A DNA stretch of 60,214 bases, taken from Monoglobus sp964442605 (GTDB lineage: Bacteria > Bacillota > Clostridia > Monoglobales > Monoglobaceae). The position numbers and the translations under genes were made by a program. The stretch spans positions 1-60,214 of the forward strand of contig CAYTZR010000006.1 of the NCBI GenBank assembly GCA_964442605.1, given 5' to 3'. Shown piece by piece: positions 8,848 to 17,664 of this stretch. Numbering within the stretch: the stretch's first letter is position 1; the number at the start of each line of letters is the position of its first letter. The notes below the pieces were generated by a model. The model did not search any database. It was not told the DNA's origin and saw only the letters and a program-made list of their open reading frames with translations.

Positions 8848-10278
8848 ATGTTTATAAAGGATTTGAAAAACTACATAAAAAAAGATGCGAAAAAGCTCAA
8901 TGTAAGCGGCATTAAAGAACAAATAAACGAAAGAGCGGCAAAAAAGAAAAAGAATAAAAAGCAACTTGATAAAGGCGCGGAGGTTTCCGGGCTGTCGCCT
9001 ACAAGAATTGTGTTGCTGCAGCTTTGGAGAAGAAAGTACCAAATTATCTCTTTGACTGTGGTATTTGTATTGATTTTATGTATATTTTTTGCGTTTCAAA
9101 GCAGAAATACAGTTAATGTGACTATGTCGCTTAATTATGAGGAGGCAGCAAAGGGGCTTAATCCGAATTCCACACGATTTAACGTGTATGAGCTTGTGTC
9201 AAACGACGTCATGGAACAGGCTATTTCATATATGGGACTTCAGAACGAGCTTACACCCGAACGGCTCGCAAGAAATATTTCAATAAAAAGCACAAACACA
9301 AAAGCTATCGATATAGAGTCAAGTCAATATTTTATTTCAACCAGCTTTAACGTTACATACAAAAAGAACAAGAATATTGATATGTCTGTCAAAGATATGA
9401 TGACAATGATATGTAAGGCATATAATGTTTTCTTCCACAAAAACTACGGTGATAAGCTTAATGCCCTTTCGTATGATTTAGACGATATTTCCAATATGGA
9501 ATATGTGGAAATATGCGATGCCATGGAACACCAGGCTTCCAGAATGGAGCTTTACGTTCATAAGAGAGCAAAGGAGAACGGTTCATACAGATCCGATGAG
9601 ACAGGAGAGACTTTCAAGACCTTGGAGAGACAGTTCCAAAATCTGTCCGATTATGATATTGCAAAGCTAAGGGCATTTGTTCTTGAAACCGGTCTTGCCA
9701 AGGATAAGACTTCTTTCATACAAACTCTGAACTATAAAAATTCCGTTTTGAATATGGAGTTTCAGAAGTACACAGCCAACTATTCAGTTCGCCAGGATAC
9801 CATAGCTATGTATGATGAGTCCATGATAGGTACTGTTATGATACCGGCTATTAATGATAAAGATGAATATTATATGTCAAGAACCAATATCGGCATAGAT
9901 TATTTGGCTAAGGATGCTGAAAGCAGCTTGGAAAAGTCTACAGAGACTTTAAAGGATATAGAAACCAATAGGGATGTTATTGATAGGTTAAGCGCCGGTG
10001 TTCCGACAGATGAAGATTACAAAAAGGCCGATGAAATGATTAATGAAATAGTTCGGGAATTCAATCGGATTTCACAGCTGGCGACTGCGATCGATAAAGA
10101 ATATATAAAATATAAGACCAAGGACTATATTACATTCCAGACATCAGAGCTATCATTACTCGAAAGGCTGTCAATTAAAAAGGTAATTGCTTTTGGCGTT
10201 TTGTTCCTGTTGGCTATATGTATTATTTTCTATTATGTGGATAAGAACAAACTTAGGAAGAGGGGTGTAATTCTATGA
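8848..10278 (+). CDS. Wzz-like chain-length/co-polymerase protein with basic N-terminal extension
   Basis: A 476-residue protein with two membrane segments (about 66-84 and 445-462) flanking a large outer domain of about 360 residues, the topology of polysaccharide co-polymerases. The cytoplasmic N-terminus of about 60 residues is unusually basic (KKDAKKLN, AAKKKKNKKQLDK) and could contact nucleic acid, phospholipid or an acidic partner. No Walker-type tyrosine kinase domain is attached and no separate CpsD-like kinase is nearby. The stop overlaps the start of the next co-polymerase by four bases (ATGA), implying coupled translation and probably a heteromeric complex. The ATG at 8848 has AAAGGTGG upstream; GTG at 8818 is an alternative. 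Primary sequence does not closely recall a named Wzz, so the call is topological. Confidence 0.72.
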   Translation: MFIKDLKNYIKKDAKKLNVSGIKEQINERAAKKKKNKKQLDKGAEVSGLSPTRIVLLQLWRRKYQIISLTVVFVLILCIFFAFQSRNTVNVTMSLNYEEAAKGLNPNSTRFNVYELVSNDVMEQAISYMGLQNELTPERLARNISIKSTNTKAIDIESSQYFISTSFNVTYKKNKNIDMSVKDMMTMICKAYNVFFHKNYGDKLNALSYDLDDISNMEYVEICDAMEHQASRMELYVHKRAKENGSYRSDETGETFKTLERQFQNLSDYDIAKLRAFVLETGLAKDKTSFIQTLNYKNSVLNMEFQKYTANYSVRQDTIAMYDESMIGTVMIPAINDKDEYYMSRTNIGIDYLAKDAESSLEKSTETLKDIETNRDVIDRLSAGVPTDEDYKKADEMINEIVREFNRISQLATAIDKEYIKYKTKDYITFQTSELSLLERLSIKKVIAFGVLFLLAICIIFYYVDKNKLRKRGVIL

Positions 10279-12149
10279 GAAATTTTGAAGTTTTCAGGTA
10301 CATAAAAAAATGGAGATTTCTCATAGTGGCTGTTTGTATTCTTGGCGCGCTTATCGTGTATAAATATGCCATGTCGCAGCAGGTGTATACCGCTCAGACG
10401 GTTATCAGGTATTCAAATTCGGAAGCCAAAAGAGGCATGACTCCAAGCGGCGACACACTTGACGTTACTGAAATATATTCTTCAAATGTCATAACAGATG
10501 TGCTTGAAGATTTGAACTTGGGAGCGAGCGTTGATTCTATACGCTCAAGATGCAGCGTTGTGCCTATTATTTCCGAGGATGAGGAGGCAAGAAAAGAGGC
10601 CATCCTAAAGGAAGGCGAGGAATACGAGTACTACCCCACAGACTATCTTGTCACATTCGGTGTTGACAGTGATTACACTCAGGAGTATGCCGCGAATGTG
10701 CTGGATTCTATACTTGAAAATTATTTTATAAATTATGGCGAGAAATACATAAATCAGACGGTTCTTCCGAACAACGCATCAAACATTGAAAGCGGAGGAT
10801 ACGACTATATCGAAAGCGCGGAGATACTGGATTCCTCCGCGACAGATATATATAATTATTTGTATGATAAAATGTACCATTATCCGGATTACAGGGCTGC
10901 CTCAACAGGATATACCTTTAATGATCTTTATGATATATATAAGGAGGAGCTTAATTATAATATCCCTAAGCTATACTCAAAAATCTTAAACCAAAAGGTA
11001 TCAAAAGATCAAAATATGCTTATAAAGGATTACAGAAACAGGATAACGCAGTATAACATAACCTTGACAAACCTACAGGAGACAATTGACCCGCTGTATT
11101 CGTTGATTTCTCAGTACAGCGAAAAGAGTAAGGAGGGTATACAATATCATTACGGTAAAGGCACCGATTCCGATAATACAAACGATTATATCCTAAAGGA
11201 TGTATACGATGATGATAATGAATACAGGACAATGAACACCGAAACCACGTATGATACACTTGTTAATCGCTATGTAGCCCTTAAGGTAAACTCTGAGCAT
11301 ACAAGGGTTGATATGGAGTATAGGCAAAATCTTCTGAATATCTTTGAGGAGGCTGTGCCGGCTGTCGATGAGGAAGCGGCAACAGATGAAATAGAAGAAT
11401 TAATGCATCAGCTGATTACCGATTTGGATAACGATTACAGCGTTGTTCAGACCACTGTTGATGAATTTAATCAGTATCTTGGAGCCTCAAATATCACACA
11501 GCTGTCCAGTGTTTTTGTGTCGGAAAAAATAAATGTCAGCCTGTATTTGATTTTAGCGCTGCTGATATTCCTTGTTTTCGGATGCCTTGGCGCAATCCTT
11601 ATCGGGCGTACACAGGATTTTGTGGAATATCTGCTGTACACAGACAGAAAAACCGGATTGCACAACCGCGCGAAGTGCGATACGCTTATTAATACATATG
11701 CTGAGAAACCGCTTTCCGATAACTTCGCGTTTGTGCTTATCAGACTTGACGTTTTGAAGGAGGTAAACAGCGAGATAGGCAGAACAGCGGGAGATACGCT
11801 GCTCGGTGAATTTGGGCGTATTCTGCGCGAAACAGCATCGGATTACGGCTTTGTCGGTTATAACGGCAGTGATCAGTTCATGTGTATCTTTGAGAATTGC
11901 AGCTTCAATAAGGCGGAGATGTTTATTGAAACTCTCACAAGCTATATTGAACATTATAACTCGCAGAAGCCTGATCAGGATATTGCTTTTTCATATGCGG
12001 TTGAGGAAACGAAGCAAAAAGGCATTTATGATATGAGAGGGCTTATCAGCGCGGCTTTCAAAGACATAAATTCATTTAACAATTTAGATGTAAATACAAA
12101 AAATACAAAAAAATCCAAAGCTGATAAGAATGACTCAAAAAATGATTAA
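10275..12149 (+). CDS. Wzz-like co-polymerase fused to a degenerate GGDEF domain
   Basis: A 624-residue protein with two parts. Residues 1-443 form a co-polymerase-like unit: membrane segment 15-33, a long acidic, Tyr/Asn-rich outer domain, and membrane segment about 420-443. Residues about 452-600 are a cytoplasmic GGDEF-like domain. It keeps the entry motif TDRKTGLHNR (456-465), the KxxN pair (K495, N498) and the GD before the signature (D507). The signature itself reads GSDQF (531-535) instead of GG(D/E)EF, and the first metal-binding Asp of the usual DxDxFK is Arg490. No RxxD inhibitory site is evident. Diguanylate cyclase activity is therefore unlikely; nucleotide sensing is possible. 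The tail (605-624) is Lys/Asp rich. It is translationally coupled to the preceding co-polymerase. Confidence 0.85.
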   Translation: MRNFEVFRYIKKWRFLIVAVCILGALIVYKYAMSQQVYTAQTVIRYSNSEAKRGMTPSGDTLDVTEIYSSNVITDVLEDLNLGASVDSIRSRCSVVPIISEDEEARKEAILKEGEEYEYYPTDYLVTFGVDSDYTQEYAANVLDSILENYFINYGEKYINQTVLPNNASNIESGGYDYIESAEILDSSATDIYNYLYDKMYHYPDYRAASTGYTFNDLYDIYKEELNYNIPKLYSKILNQKVSKDQNMLIKDYRNRITQYNITLTNLQETIDPLYSLISQYSEKSKEGIQYHYGKGTDSDNTNDYILKDVYDDDNEYRTMNTETTYDTLVNRYVALKVNSEHTRVDMEYRQNLLNIFEEAVPAVDEEAATDEIEELMHQLITDLDNDYSVVQTTVDEFNQYLGASNITQLSSVFVSEKINVSLYLILALLIFLVFGCLGAILIGRTQDFVEYLLYTDRKTGLHNRAKCDTLINTYAEKPLSDNFAFVLIRLDVLKEVNSEIGRTAGDTLLGEFGRILRETASDYGFVGYNGSDQFMCIFENCSFNKAEMFIETLTSYIEHYNSQKPDQDIAFSYAVEETKQKGIYDMRGLISAAFKDINSFNNLDVNTKNTKKSKADKNDSKND

Positions 12150-12177
12150 TATATTGTTTGAACGGAGAGAGTAAGCT

Positions 12178-13026
12178 ATGAAGAAATATTTAAAGTTACT
12201 GTCAAAATATAAAAAACGCATAATTGCCGTGCTGCTTATTATAGTTTTGGCTGTTTGCATCTATAATATTGCCGACCAATCTAAGATAGACGTATCATTT
12301 TATCAGGTAGTATCGGAAAAAGTATCTGATAATGTAAGAATTGTTGTGCTTGCGGATTTACATCTTAAGGAATTCGGCGAGAACAATTCCAAGCTTGTGG
12401 AGAAGATAAGAAATCTTAGTCCCGATATAATCGCATGTGTCGGCGATATGAATATGACGGATGATGAGGATTACAGTGTTGTCGTAACACTTTGTGAGCA
12501 GCTTGTGGAAATTGCGCCGACCTATTACTGTTTGGGTAATAATGAGTACGAGGCAATGCTGTTTAACGACTCAAAGATTGATGAGGATATTGCGGCGACG
12601 GGTGTTCATGTTTTGAATGATGAGTCGGAGGTTGTCACGATAAATGACACAAAGCTTAACATCGGCGGGCTATCTCAGGGACCGGAGCAGTTTGAGCGTT
12701 ATGGACATAAGTTCTTTGATAAGTATATCGAAGAAGACTACTTCAAGCTTCTGCTGGTTCACTATCCTGACGAATTTTTGGGCGTTTTGGAGGATTATCC
12801 GATTGATTTGGCGCTCTGCGGTCATGCGCACGGCGGACTTGTCAGGCTTCCGTTTATAGGCGGTCTTTATTCCACCGGCGAGGGATTTTTACCGGAACTG
12901 ACCGAGGGATACCACACCATAAGCAACAGTAATATAATCATAAGCAGAGGCTTGGGAAAATCCAGTATCTGGCCGAGACTCAACAATCCGCCGGAGCTTG
13001 TTGTGGTTGATTTGTGTTGGTATTGA
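12178..13026 (+). CDS. Membrane-anchored calcineurin-like metallophosphoesterase
   Basis: A 282-residue protein with an N-terminal membrane anchor (about 13-30) after a very basic stretch, placing the enzyme outside the membrane. Metallophosphoesterase motifs appear in order: LADLHLKEF, CVGDMN, LGNNEYE, LLVHYPDEF and CGHAHGG, resembling YkuE/YaeI-type proteins. In the usual GNH(D/E) motif the histidine that donates the proton is asparagine here (GNNE), while the metal-ligating Asn is kept. Activity may be reduced or altered. Within the EPS locus a likely substrate is a lipid-linked or polymer phosphate, for example undecaprenyl diphosphate or glycerol-phosphate groups (inference). A 13-base sequence at its stop codon recurs 25 bases downstream. 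Confidence 0.8.
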   Translation: MKKYLKLLSKYKKRIIAVLLIIVLAVCIYNIADQSKIDVSFYQVVSEKVSDNVRIVVLADLHLKEFGENNSKLVEKIRNLSPDIIACVGDMNMTDDEDYSVVVTLCEQLVEIAPTYYCLGNNEYEAMLFNDSKIDEDIAATGVHVLNDESEVVTINDTKLNIGGLSQGPEQFERYGHKFFDKYIEEDYFKLLLVHYPDEFLGVLEDYPIDLALCGHAHGGLVRLPFIGGLYSTGEGFLPELTEGYHTISNSNIIISRGLGKSSIWPRLNNPPELVVVDLCWY

Positions 13027-13050
13027 GTTGGTGTTGATGTGTTGGTATTG
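13013..13050 (+). repeat. 13-nt direct repeat, period 25, overlapping a stop codon
   Basis: TGTGTTGGTATTG occurs at 13013-13025 and 13038-13050, with related GTTGGTGTTG between them. The first copy carries the first two bases of the TGA stop at 13024-13026. Confidence 0.7.
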
Positions 13051-13087
13051 TTATGATAGAATATTTTGAATTGAGGGAGGTTTTGTC

Positions 13088-14107
13088 ATGAATGAACCGC
13101 TTGTCAGTATTATTATTCCAATATATAATATGGGTGAGAAATTAAAAAGTTCAATAAAGCATGTGCTCAATCAGACGTATCAAAACTTAGAAGTATTGCT
13201 TGTTGATGACGGTTCAACGGATAATACGCTTGATGTTTGTAACAGGCTTGCGGAATTTGACAGGAGAATTAAGGTTTTCCATCAGGAAAATCAGGGCTCG
13301 GGACCCGCAAGAAATTTAGCTATAGCAAACTCATCCGGAAAGTATGCTTTCTTTTCGGACGCGGATGATGAATTGTCGGAAAATGCAATTGAAAGGCTGG
13401 TTGGGGTTTTTAATAACAATGATTGCGATTTAATTGTTTTCGGTTATCGAATTGAGTACAGCTTTGGCAAAAGCAAGGTGTTTGACAATTTTCCGAACAG
13501 ATCATTTGACGGCGGTTATGTCAGGAGGAATTATAATCTTTTCATTGATAAAAAAAACTGGCAGATTTACGGTGCTTTATGGAATAAGTTGTTTGATTTG
13601 GATGTAATCAGGAATAACAATATTGTGTTTCCGCCTATGAAACGACATCAGGACGAGGTATTTGTGCTGCGGTATATTGATGTGGCTCAAAAAATAATGA
13701 TGATCAGTGATGTGTTTTATACATATTATCATAACGATATGAATAAAGCTTTTAGCAAGTTTCCTATTAATTACTTTGATATGGTAAGCGAGTTTAACGC
13801 AAACAGAATAAAATATATTATTGACTGGAATCCGGATAATAAAGAGGCTGTAAACATACTCAGCGATTCTTTTATCAACTATACTACAAAAAGTCTTATG
13901 CATCTGTTTAATCCAAAATGGAATATGAGCTTTTCGGAACGTTACAGGCGCGTTAAGGATATTGCGAGACGCTGTGTCGATGAAATGCCCGATAAGAATT
14001 ATAAGTCAAATTCAACAATGTATAAGCTAATGAAAAAAGAAAGATATTTTGCACTGTATTTTGTTGTACGTTTGGCGCTGTTCAAATATAAAAATGATAT
14101 CGGCTAA
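13088..14107 (+). CDS. GT2 family glycosyltransferase (first of a tandem pair)
   Basis: A 339-residue GT-A fold glycosyltransferase. It opens with VSIIIPIYNMGEKLKSS and has the nucleotide-binding VDDGSTDNT. The metal-binding DxD region is FFSDADDE (about 95-102). The C-terminal half is poorly conserved and rich in aromatic and basic residues, typical of acceptor-binding regions. It should add a sugar to the EPS repeat unit with inversion. GGGAGG precedes the ATG. It is closely similar in layout to the next gene, with the same opening motif and length, so the two probably arose by tandem duplication. Confidence 0.88.
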   Translation: MNEPLVSIIIPIYNMGEKLKSSIKHVLNQTYQNLEVLLVDDGSTDNTLDVCNRLAEFDRRIKVFHQENQGSGPARNLAIANSSGKYAFFSDADDELSENAIERLVGVFNNNDCDLIVFGYRIEYSFGKSKVFDNFPNRSFDGGYVRRNYNLFIDKKNWQIYGALWNKLFDLDVIRNNNIVFPPMKRHQDEVFVLRYIDVAQKIMMISDVFYTYYHNDMNKAFSKFPINYFDMVSEFNANRIKYIIDWNPDNKEAVNILSDSFINYTTKSLMHLFNPKWNMSFSERYRRVKDIARRCVDEMPDKNYKSNSTMYKLMKKERYFALYFVVRLALFKYKNDIG

Positions 14108-14127
14108 GACAATCGCGAGGTATATTT

Positions 14128-15156
14128 ATGGATAAGTTGGTTAGTGTTATAGTTCCTATTTATAATATGGCGGAAATGATTGAACGCAACATAAATCAAT
14201 TGCTTGAACAGACCTATGATAATCTTGAAATCGTATTGGTAGATGACGGCTCTGAGGATAACGTGCTTGAAGTATGTAACAGGATAGCAAAGCTTGACAA
14301 AAGAGTAAGCGTTATTCATCAAGAAAACCGCGGCGTTGCCGCCGCAAGAAACAACGGCATAGATTTTTCACACGGAAAATATATTTATTTTATGGATATT
14401 GATGATGAGGTGGAAAGAAATACTATCGAAGAAATGGTTTCAGTAATGGAGAAAGATAATTCCGATTTGGTCGTATGCGGCTTTGCATATGTAGATAAGA
14501 ACGGAGAAACGATAAAAACTGTCAATAACCCGTCAGGCGTTTACGATGGTGACTATGTGAGAATTAACTTTGATAAATTCGGATTTAACGATTCAGAGTG
14601 TCGTATATCGGGTAATATATGGAATAAACTGTATAAATCCGATATAATTAAGAATAATAATTTGCGTTTTCCAAAGCTTAGACGCAACGAGGACGCAATA
14701 TTTAACTTGGATTATATTAATTATATCAGCAAAATCAGTTTTTGCGGCAAGGTATACTACAAGTATTATGTCAGCAGCGCTCACTCAAATGCACAGAAAT
14801 ATTTTAATAGCATTTTAAGCGATACGTTATTACTCATAAGCAAAAAGCTTGAGTATGGCAGAGATTGGAATAATAACAGTAAGGCTTTCTTGGAGAAGCT
14901 GTGCCGCGAGTTTGCCGTGAATATCGACTTTTATATGCAGATGGTTATAAATGACAGTCGGGATTTTAATTTAATAGAAAAGTATAAGTGTATAAAAGAA
15001 ACGGGTGAGCTGTTCAACGCCGAGCTTCCGACTCGTGATTTATGCCCCGACTTTTTGAAATATAAGTTGATGCTTAAAAAGAAATATTTACTGTTGTTCA
15101 TAGTTGAATATATTAAGAGGTTACAGTTAATGTTCAGAGAAAAAAATTACAGATGA
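14128..15156 (+). CDS. GT2 family glycosyltransferase (second of a tandem pair)
   Basis: A 342-residue GT-A glycosyltransferase starting VSVIVPIYNMAEMIERN, with LVDDGSEDNV and the DxD-type region YFMDIDDEVE. It parallels the preceding gene along its length (for example GNIWNKLYKSDIIKNNNLRFP here against GALWNKLFDLDVIRNNNIVFP there), which supports duplication followed by divergence toward a different acceptor. It is the last gene of the EPS locus: a six-unit tandem repeat begins 13 bases after its stop and a terminator follows at 15237. Confidence 0.88.
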   Translation: MDKLVSVIVPIYNMAEMIERNINQLLEQTYDNLEIVLVDDGSEDNVLEVCNRIAKLDKRVSVIHQENRGVAAARNNGIDFSHGKYIYFMDIDDEVERNTIEEMVSVMEKDNSDLVVCGFAYVDKNGETIKTVNNPSGVYDGDYVRINFDKFGFNDSECRISGNIWNKLYKSDIIKNNNLRFPKLRRNEDAIFNLDYINYISKISFCGKVYYKYYVSSAHSNAQKYFNSILSDTLLLISKKLEYGRDWNNNSKAFLEKLCREFAVNIDFYMQMVINDSRDFNLIEKYKCIKETGELFNAELPTRDLCPDFLKYKLMLKKKYLLLFIVEYIKRLQLMFREKNYR

Positions 15157-15169
15157 GATTTTGTTTTGA

Positions 15170-15234
15170 TTAGAAGCATATTAAAAGCATATTGGAATTA
15201 TATTAGATTATATTAGAAGTATATTGGAAGTATA
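15170..15234 (+). repeat. Six imperfect ~11-nt tandem units after the last EPS gene
   Basis: The units run TTAGAAGCATA, TTAAAAGCATA, TTGGAATTATA, TTAGATTATA, TTAGAAGTATA and TTGGAAGTATA. They begin 13 bases after the stop codon and lead directly into the terminator. Confidence 0.85.
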
Positions 15235-15236
15235 TG

Positions 15237-15303
15237 AAAAATTGTCCCGATTAAGGAACCGCTCCGATTGAAATACCGTTCCGAGGCGGTCGGGACAATT
15301 TTT
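15237..15303 (+). terminator. Rho-independent terminator of the EPS locus
   Basis: AAAATTGTCCCGA (15237-15249) pairs with TCGGGACAATTTT (15290-15302) around an inner structured loop with a second short stem (ACCGCT with GGCGGT). A run of T follows. The long branched loop is unusual for a simple terminator. Confidence 0.75.
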
Positions 15304-15353
15304 ATGCGGTTTTTACCGATTTAAAGCCGCGAAAATTTTTGTAAAAAAAGCTA

Positions 15354-15382
15354 TTGAAATAGTTTCTTTTGTATAGTATAAT
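15354..15382 (+). promoter_or_regulatory. Promoter of the polyamine operon
   Basis: TTGAAA (15354-15359), 17 bases, TATAAT (15377-15382), about 45 bases before the speD start codon. Confidence 0.7.
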
Positions 15383-15427
15383 TACTTATCTGATGGAATT
15401 CCTAAAATTTGTGAGGAGATGAAAGAT

Positions 15428-16210
15428 ATGCCGGATAAGATTAAGCTTTATGCGTTCAACAATTTGACAAAAACCTTAAGCTTTAATATATATGATGTAT
15501 GCTATGCCAAAAGCGAGCGGGAGCAAAAGGATTATATCGCCTACATTGACGAGCAGTATAATTCAGAACGTTTGACAAAGATCCTGTGCGATGTTACGGA
15601 TATAATCGGCGCTAATGTACTAAGCATTTCAAAGCAGGATTATGACCCTCAGGGCGCGAGCGTGAATCTTATGATAAGTGATGAGTCAATGATACCCGCT
15701 CAGCCGACGGTCAGTCATGTTACGGGGGATGAGATTATGCTCCACCTCGACAAGAGTCACGTTACGGTGCATACCTATCCGGAATATCACCCCGACAAGG
15801 CAATTTCAACCTTCAGAGTGGATATATGCGTTTCTACATGCGGTAAAATTTCGCCGCTAAAGGCTCTTGATTATCTTATCGGAAATTTTGATTCCGATAT
15901 TATCACCGCGGATTACAGGGTAAGAGGCTTTACCAGAGATTTGGACGGGAAAAAGCTGTTTATAGATCACTCGATTACATCTATACAGGATTTTATTGAT
16001 AAAAGAACATTGGAGCGTTATGACGCGGTTGACGTAAATGTATACCAGTCAAATATTTTTCATACAAGAATGCTTATTAAGGATATTGATCTTCAGAATT
16101 ATTTGTTCAAGACCGATGTTTACGAGCTGGAACCGAAAACCCGGCTTAATATAAGCAACAGTCTGCGCCGAGAAATGATTGAAATATTCAGCGGACAAAA
16201 TATTTATTGA
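15428..16210 (+). CDS. speD: S-adenosylmethionine decarboxylase proenzyme
   Basis: A 260-residue AdoMet decarboxylase of the longer, E. coli-like class. It makes decarboxylated AdoMet, the aminopropyl donor for spermidine. The self-cleavage and pyruvoyl-forming site is in LDKSHVTVHTYPE, with cleavage expected between Lys and Ser. The C-terminal half keeps the conserved CGKISPLKALDYL and DYRVRGFTRD. The ATG at 15428 has GAGGAG 9 bases upstream; an ATG at 15419 directly abuts the same site and is less likely. It is followed immediately by a PLP decarboxylase gene, giving a two-gene polyamine unit. No spermidine synthase (speE) is seen in the window. Confidence 0.93.
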   Translation: MPDKIKLYAFNNLTKTLSFNIYDVCYAKSEREQKDYIAYIDEQYNSERLTKILCDVTDIIGANVLSISKQDYDPQGASVNLMISDESMIPAQPTVSHVTGDEIMLHLDKSHVTVHTYPEYHPDKAISTFRVDICVSTCGKISPLKALDYLIGNFDSDIITADYRVRGFTRDLDGKKLFIDHSITSIQDFIDKRTLERYDAVDVNVYQSNIFHTRMLIKDIDLQNYLFKTDVYELEPKTRLNISNSLRREMIEIFSGQNIY

Positions 16211-16224
16211 TGGAGGGTACTCGG

Positions 16225-17664
16225 TTGGAGCAGAGAAAAGCCCCGATTTATGAGGCATTAATGAAGTTTAAGTCAATGCGTATAGTCCCGTTTGATGTGC
16301 CGGGGCATAAGCGCGGCAAGGGTAATTCGGAGCTGACAGATTTTTTGGGCAAGAAATGCATGGAGGTTGATGTTAATTCAATGAAGCCTCTCGACAATCT
16401 TTGTCATCCGGTTTCGGTCATACGCGAGGCGGAGGAACTGGCGGCGGATGCGTTTGGTGCAAAGCACGCGTTTTTTATGGTCAACGGAACCACAAGCGCC
16501 GTGCAGGCTATGGTGTTTTCGGCGGTAAAAGACGGTGAAAAGATTATTTTACCGCGTAACGTTCACCGCAGCGCGATAAACGCGCTTGTCGTAAACGGAG
16601 CGGTGCCCGTTTATGTAAATCCGGGGGTAAACAAAAGGCTGGGTATACCTTTGGGGATGAGCGTTGAGGATGTTCAAAGGGCAATAGACGCAAATCCTGA
16701 CGCAAAGGCGGTTTTTGTAAATAATCCCACCTATTACGGCATATGCAGCGACTTAAAAAGGATTGTCGATATTGCCCACAGGGCAGGAATGCTTGTGCTC
16801 GTTGACGAGGCGCACGGAACGCATTTTTATTTCGGCGAAGGGCTGCCTATAAGCGCAATGGCGGCGGGTGCGGATATGGCAGCGGTCAGTATGCATAAAA
16901 ACGGCGGTTCTTTAACGCAAAGCTCATTTTTGCTCATAAACAGCTATATAAGCGAGGGTTATATCCGTCAAATAATAAACTTGACTCAGACAACAAGCGG
17001 CTCGTACTTGCTTATGTCATCCCTGGATTTATCCAGAAAAAATCTTGCCCTTAACGGAAGAGGTATATATAAAAATGTTTTGGAGTTAGCGGAGTATGCC
17101 AGAGCCGAGGTAAACAAAATTGGCGGATATTACGCCTTTGGCAGGGATTTAATAGACGGGAATGCCGTATATGATTTTGATTTGGCAAAGCTGTCCGTAC
17201 ATACCGGAGATATAGGACTTGCGGGTATAGAGGTTTATGACCTGCTCCGCGATGATTATGATATACAGATTGAGTTCGGAGATATAGGAAATATTCTCGC
17301 CATCATATCGGTAGGAGATACAAAGCTGACGGTAGAGCGCCTTATATCCTCCCTCAGTGAGATTGAGAGGATACATAGTAAATCCGCGGCGGGAATGCTT
17401 GAGCATGAATATATATCGCCGGAGGTAATAACCACTCCAAAGCAGGCTTTCTATGCGCCAAAACGAGCGGTTCCCATAGAAAAAAGCGACGGCATGGTGT
17501 GCAGCGAATTTGTTATGTGCTATCCGCCGGGAATACCCATATTGGCTCCCGGAGAAATGATAACAGCCGAAATTCTGGAATATATAGCCTATGCAAAAGA
17601 AAAGGGCTGCTTTATGACGGGGACCGAGGATGTCAATTTAGATTATATCAATGTAGCAACATAG
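16225..17664 (+). CDS. PLP-dependent Orn/Lys/Arg decarboxylase (fold type I)
   Basis: A protein of about 479 residues in the group that includes Bacillus SpeA/YaaO. The N-terminus carries PFDVPGHKRGKGN, the cofactor region has VDEAHGTHF, and SMHKNGGSLTQSS holds the PLP lysine. The small C-terminal domain has the usual CYPPGIPILAPGE. With speD next door the product is likely agmatine, cadaverine or putrescine for polyamine synthesis; sequence alone does not decide the substrate. I place the start at TTG 16225, which has GGAGGG 6 bases upstream; an ATG at 16210 overlaps the speD stop but precedes that ribosome site. Three 17-base units cover its stop codon. Confidence 0.88.
   Translation: MEQRKAPIYEALMKFKSMRIVPFDVPGHKRGKGNSELTDFLGKKCMEVDVNSMKPLDNLCHPVSVIREAEELAADAFGAKHAFFMVNGTTSAVQAMVFSAVKDGEKIILPRNVHRSAINALVVNGAVPVYVNPGVNKRLGIPLGMSVEDVQRAIDANPDAKAVFVNNPTYYGICSDLKRIVDIAHRAGMLVLVDEAHGTHFYFGEGLPISAMAAGADMAAVSMHKNGGSLTQSSFLLINSYISEGYIRQIINLTQTTSGSYLLMSSLDLSRKNLALNGRGIYKNVLELAEYARAEVNKIGGYYAFGRDLIDGNAVYDFDLAKLSVHTGDIGLAGIEVYDLLRDDYDIQIEFGDIGNILAIISVGDTKLTVERLISSLSEIERIHSKSAAGMLEHEYISPEVITTPKQAFYAPKRAVPIEKSDGMVCSEFVMCYPPGIPILAPGEMITAEILEYIAYAKEKGCFMTGTEDVNLDYINVAT

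Noticed and set aside
10275..12149. Active diguanylate cyclase
   Set aside because: The GG(D/E)EF signature and the first metal-binding Asp are both replaced.
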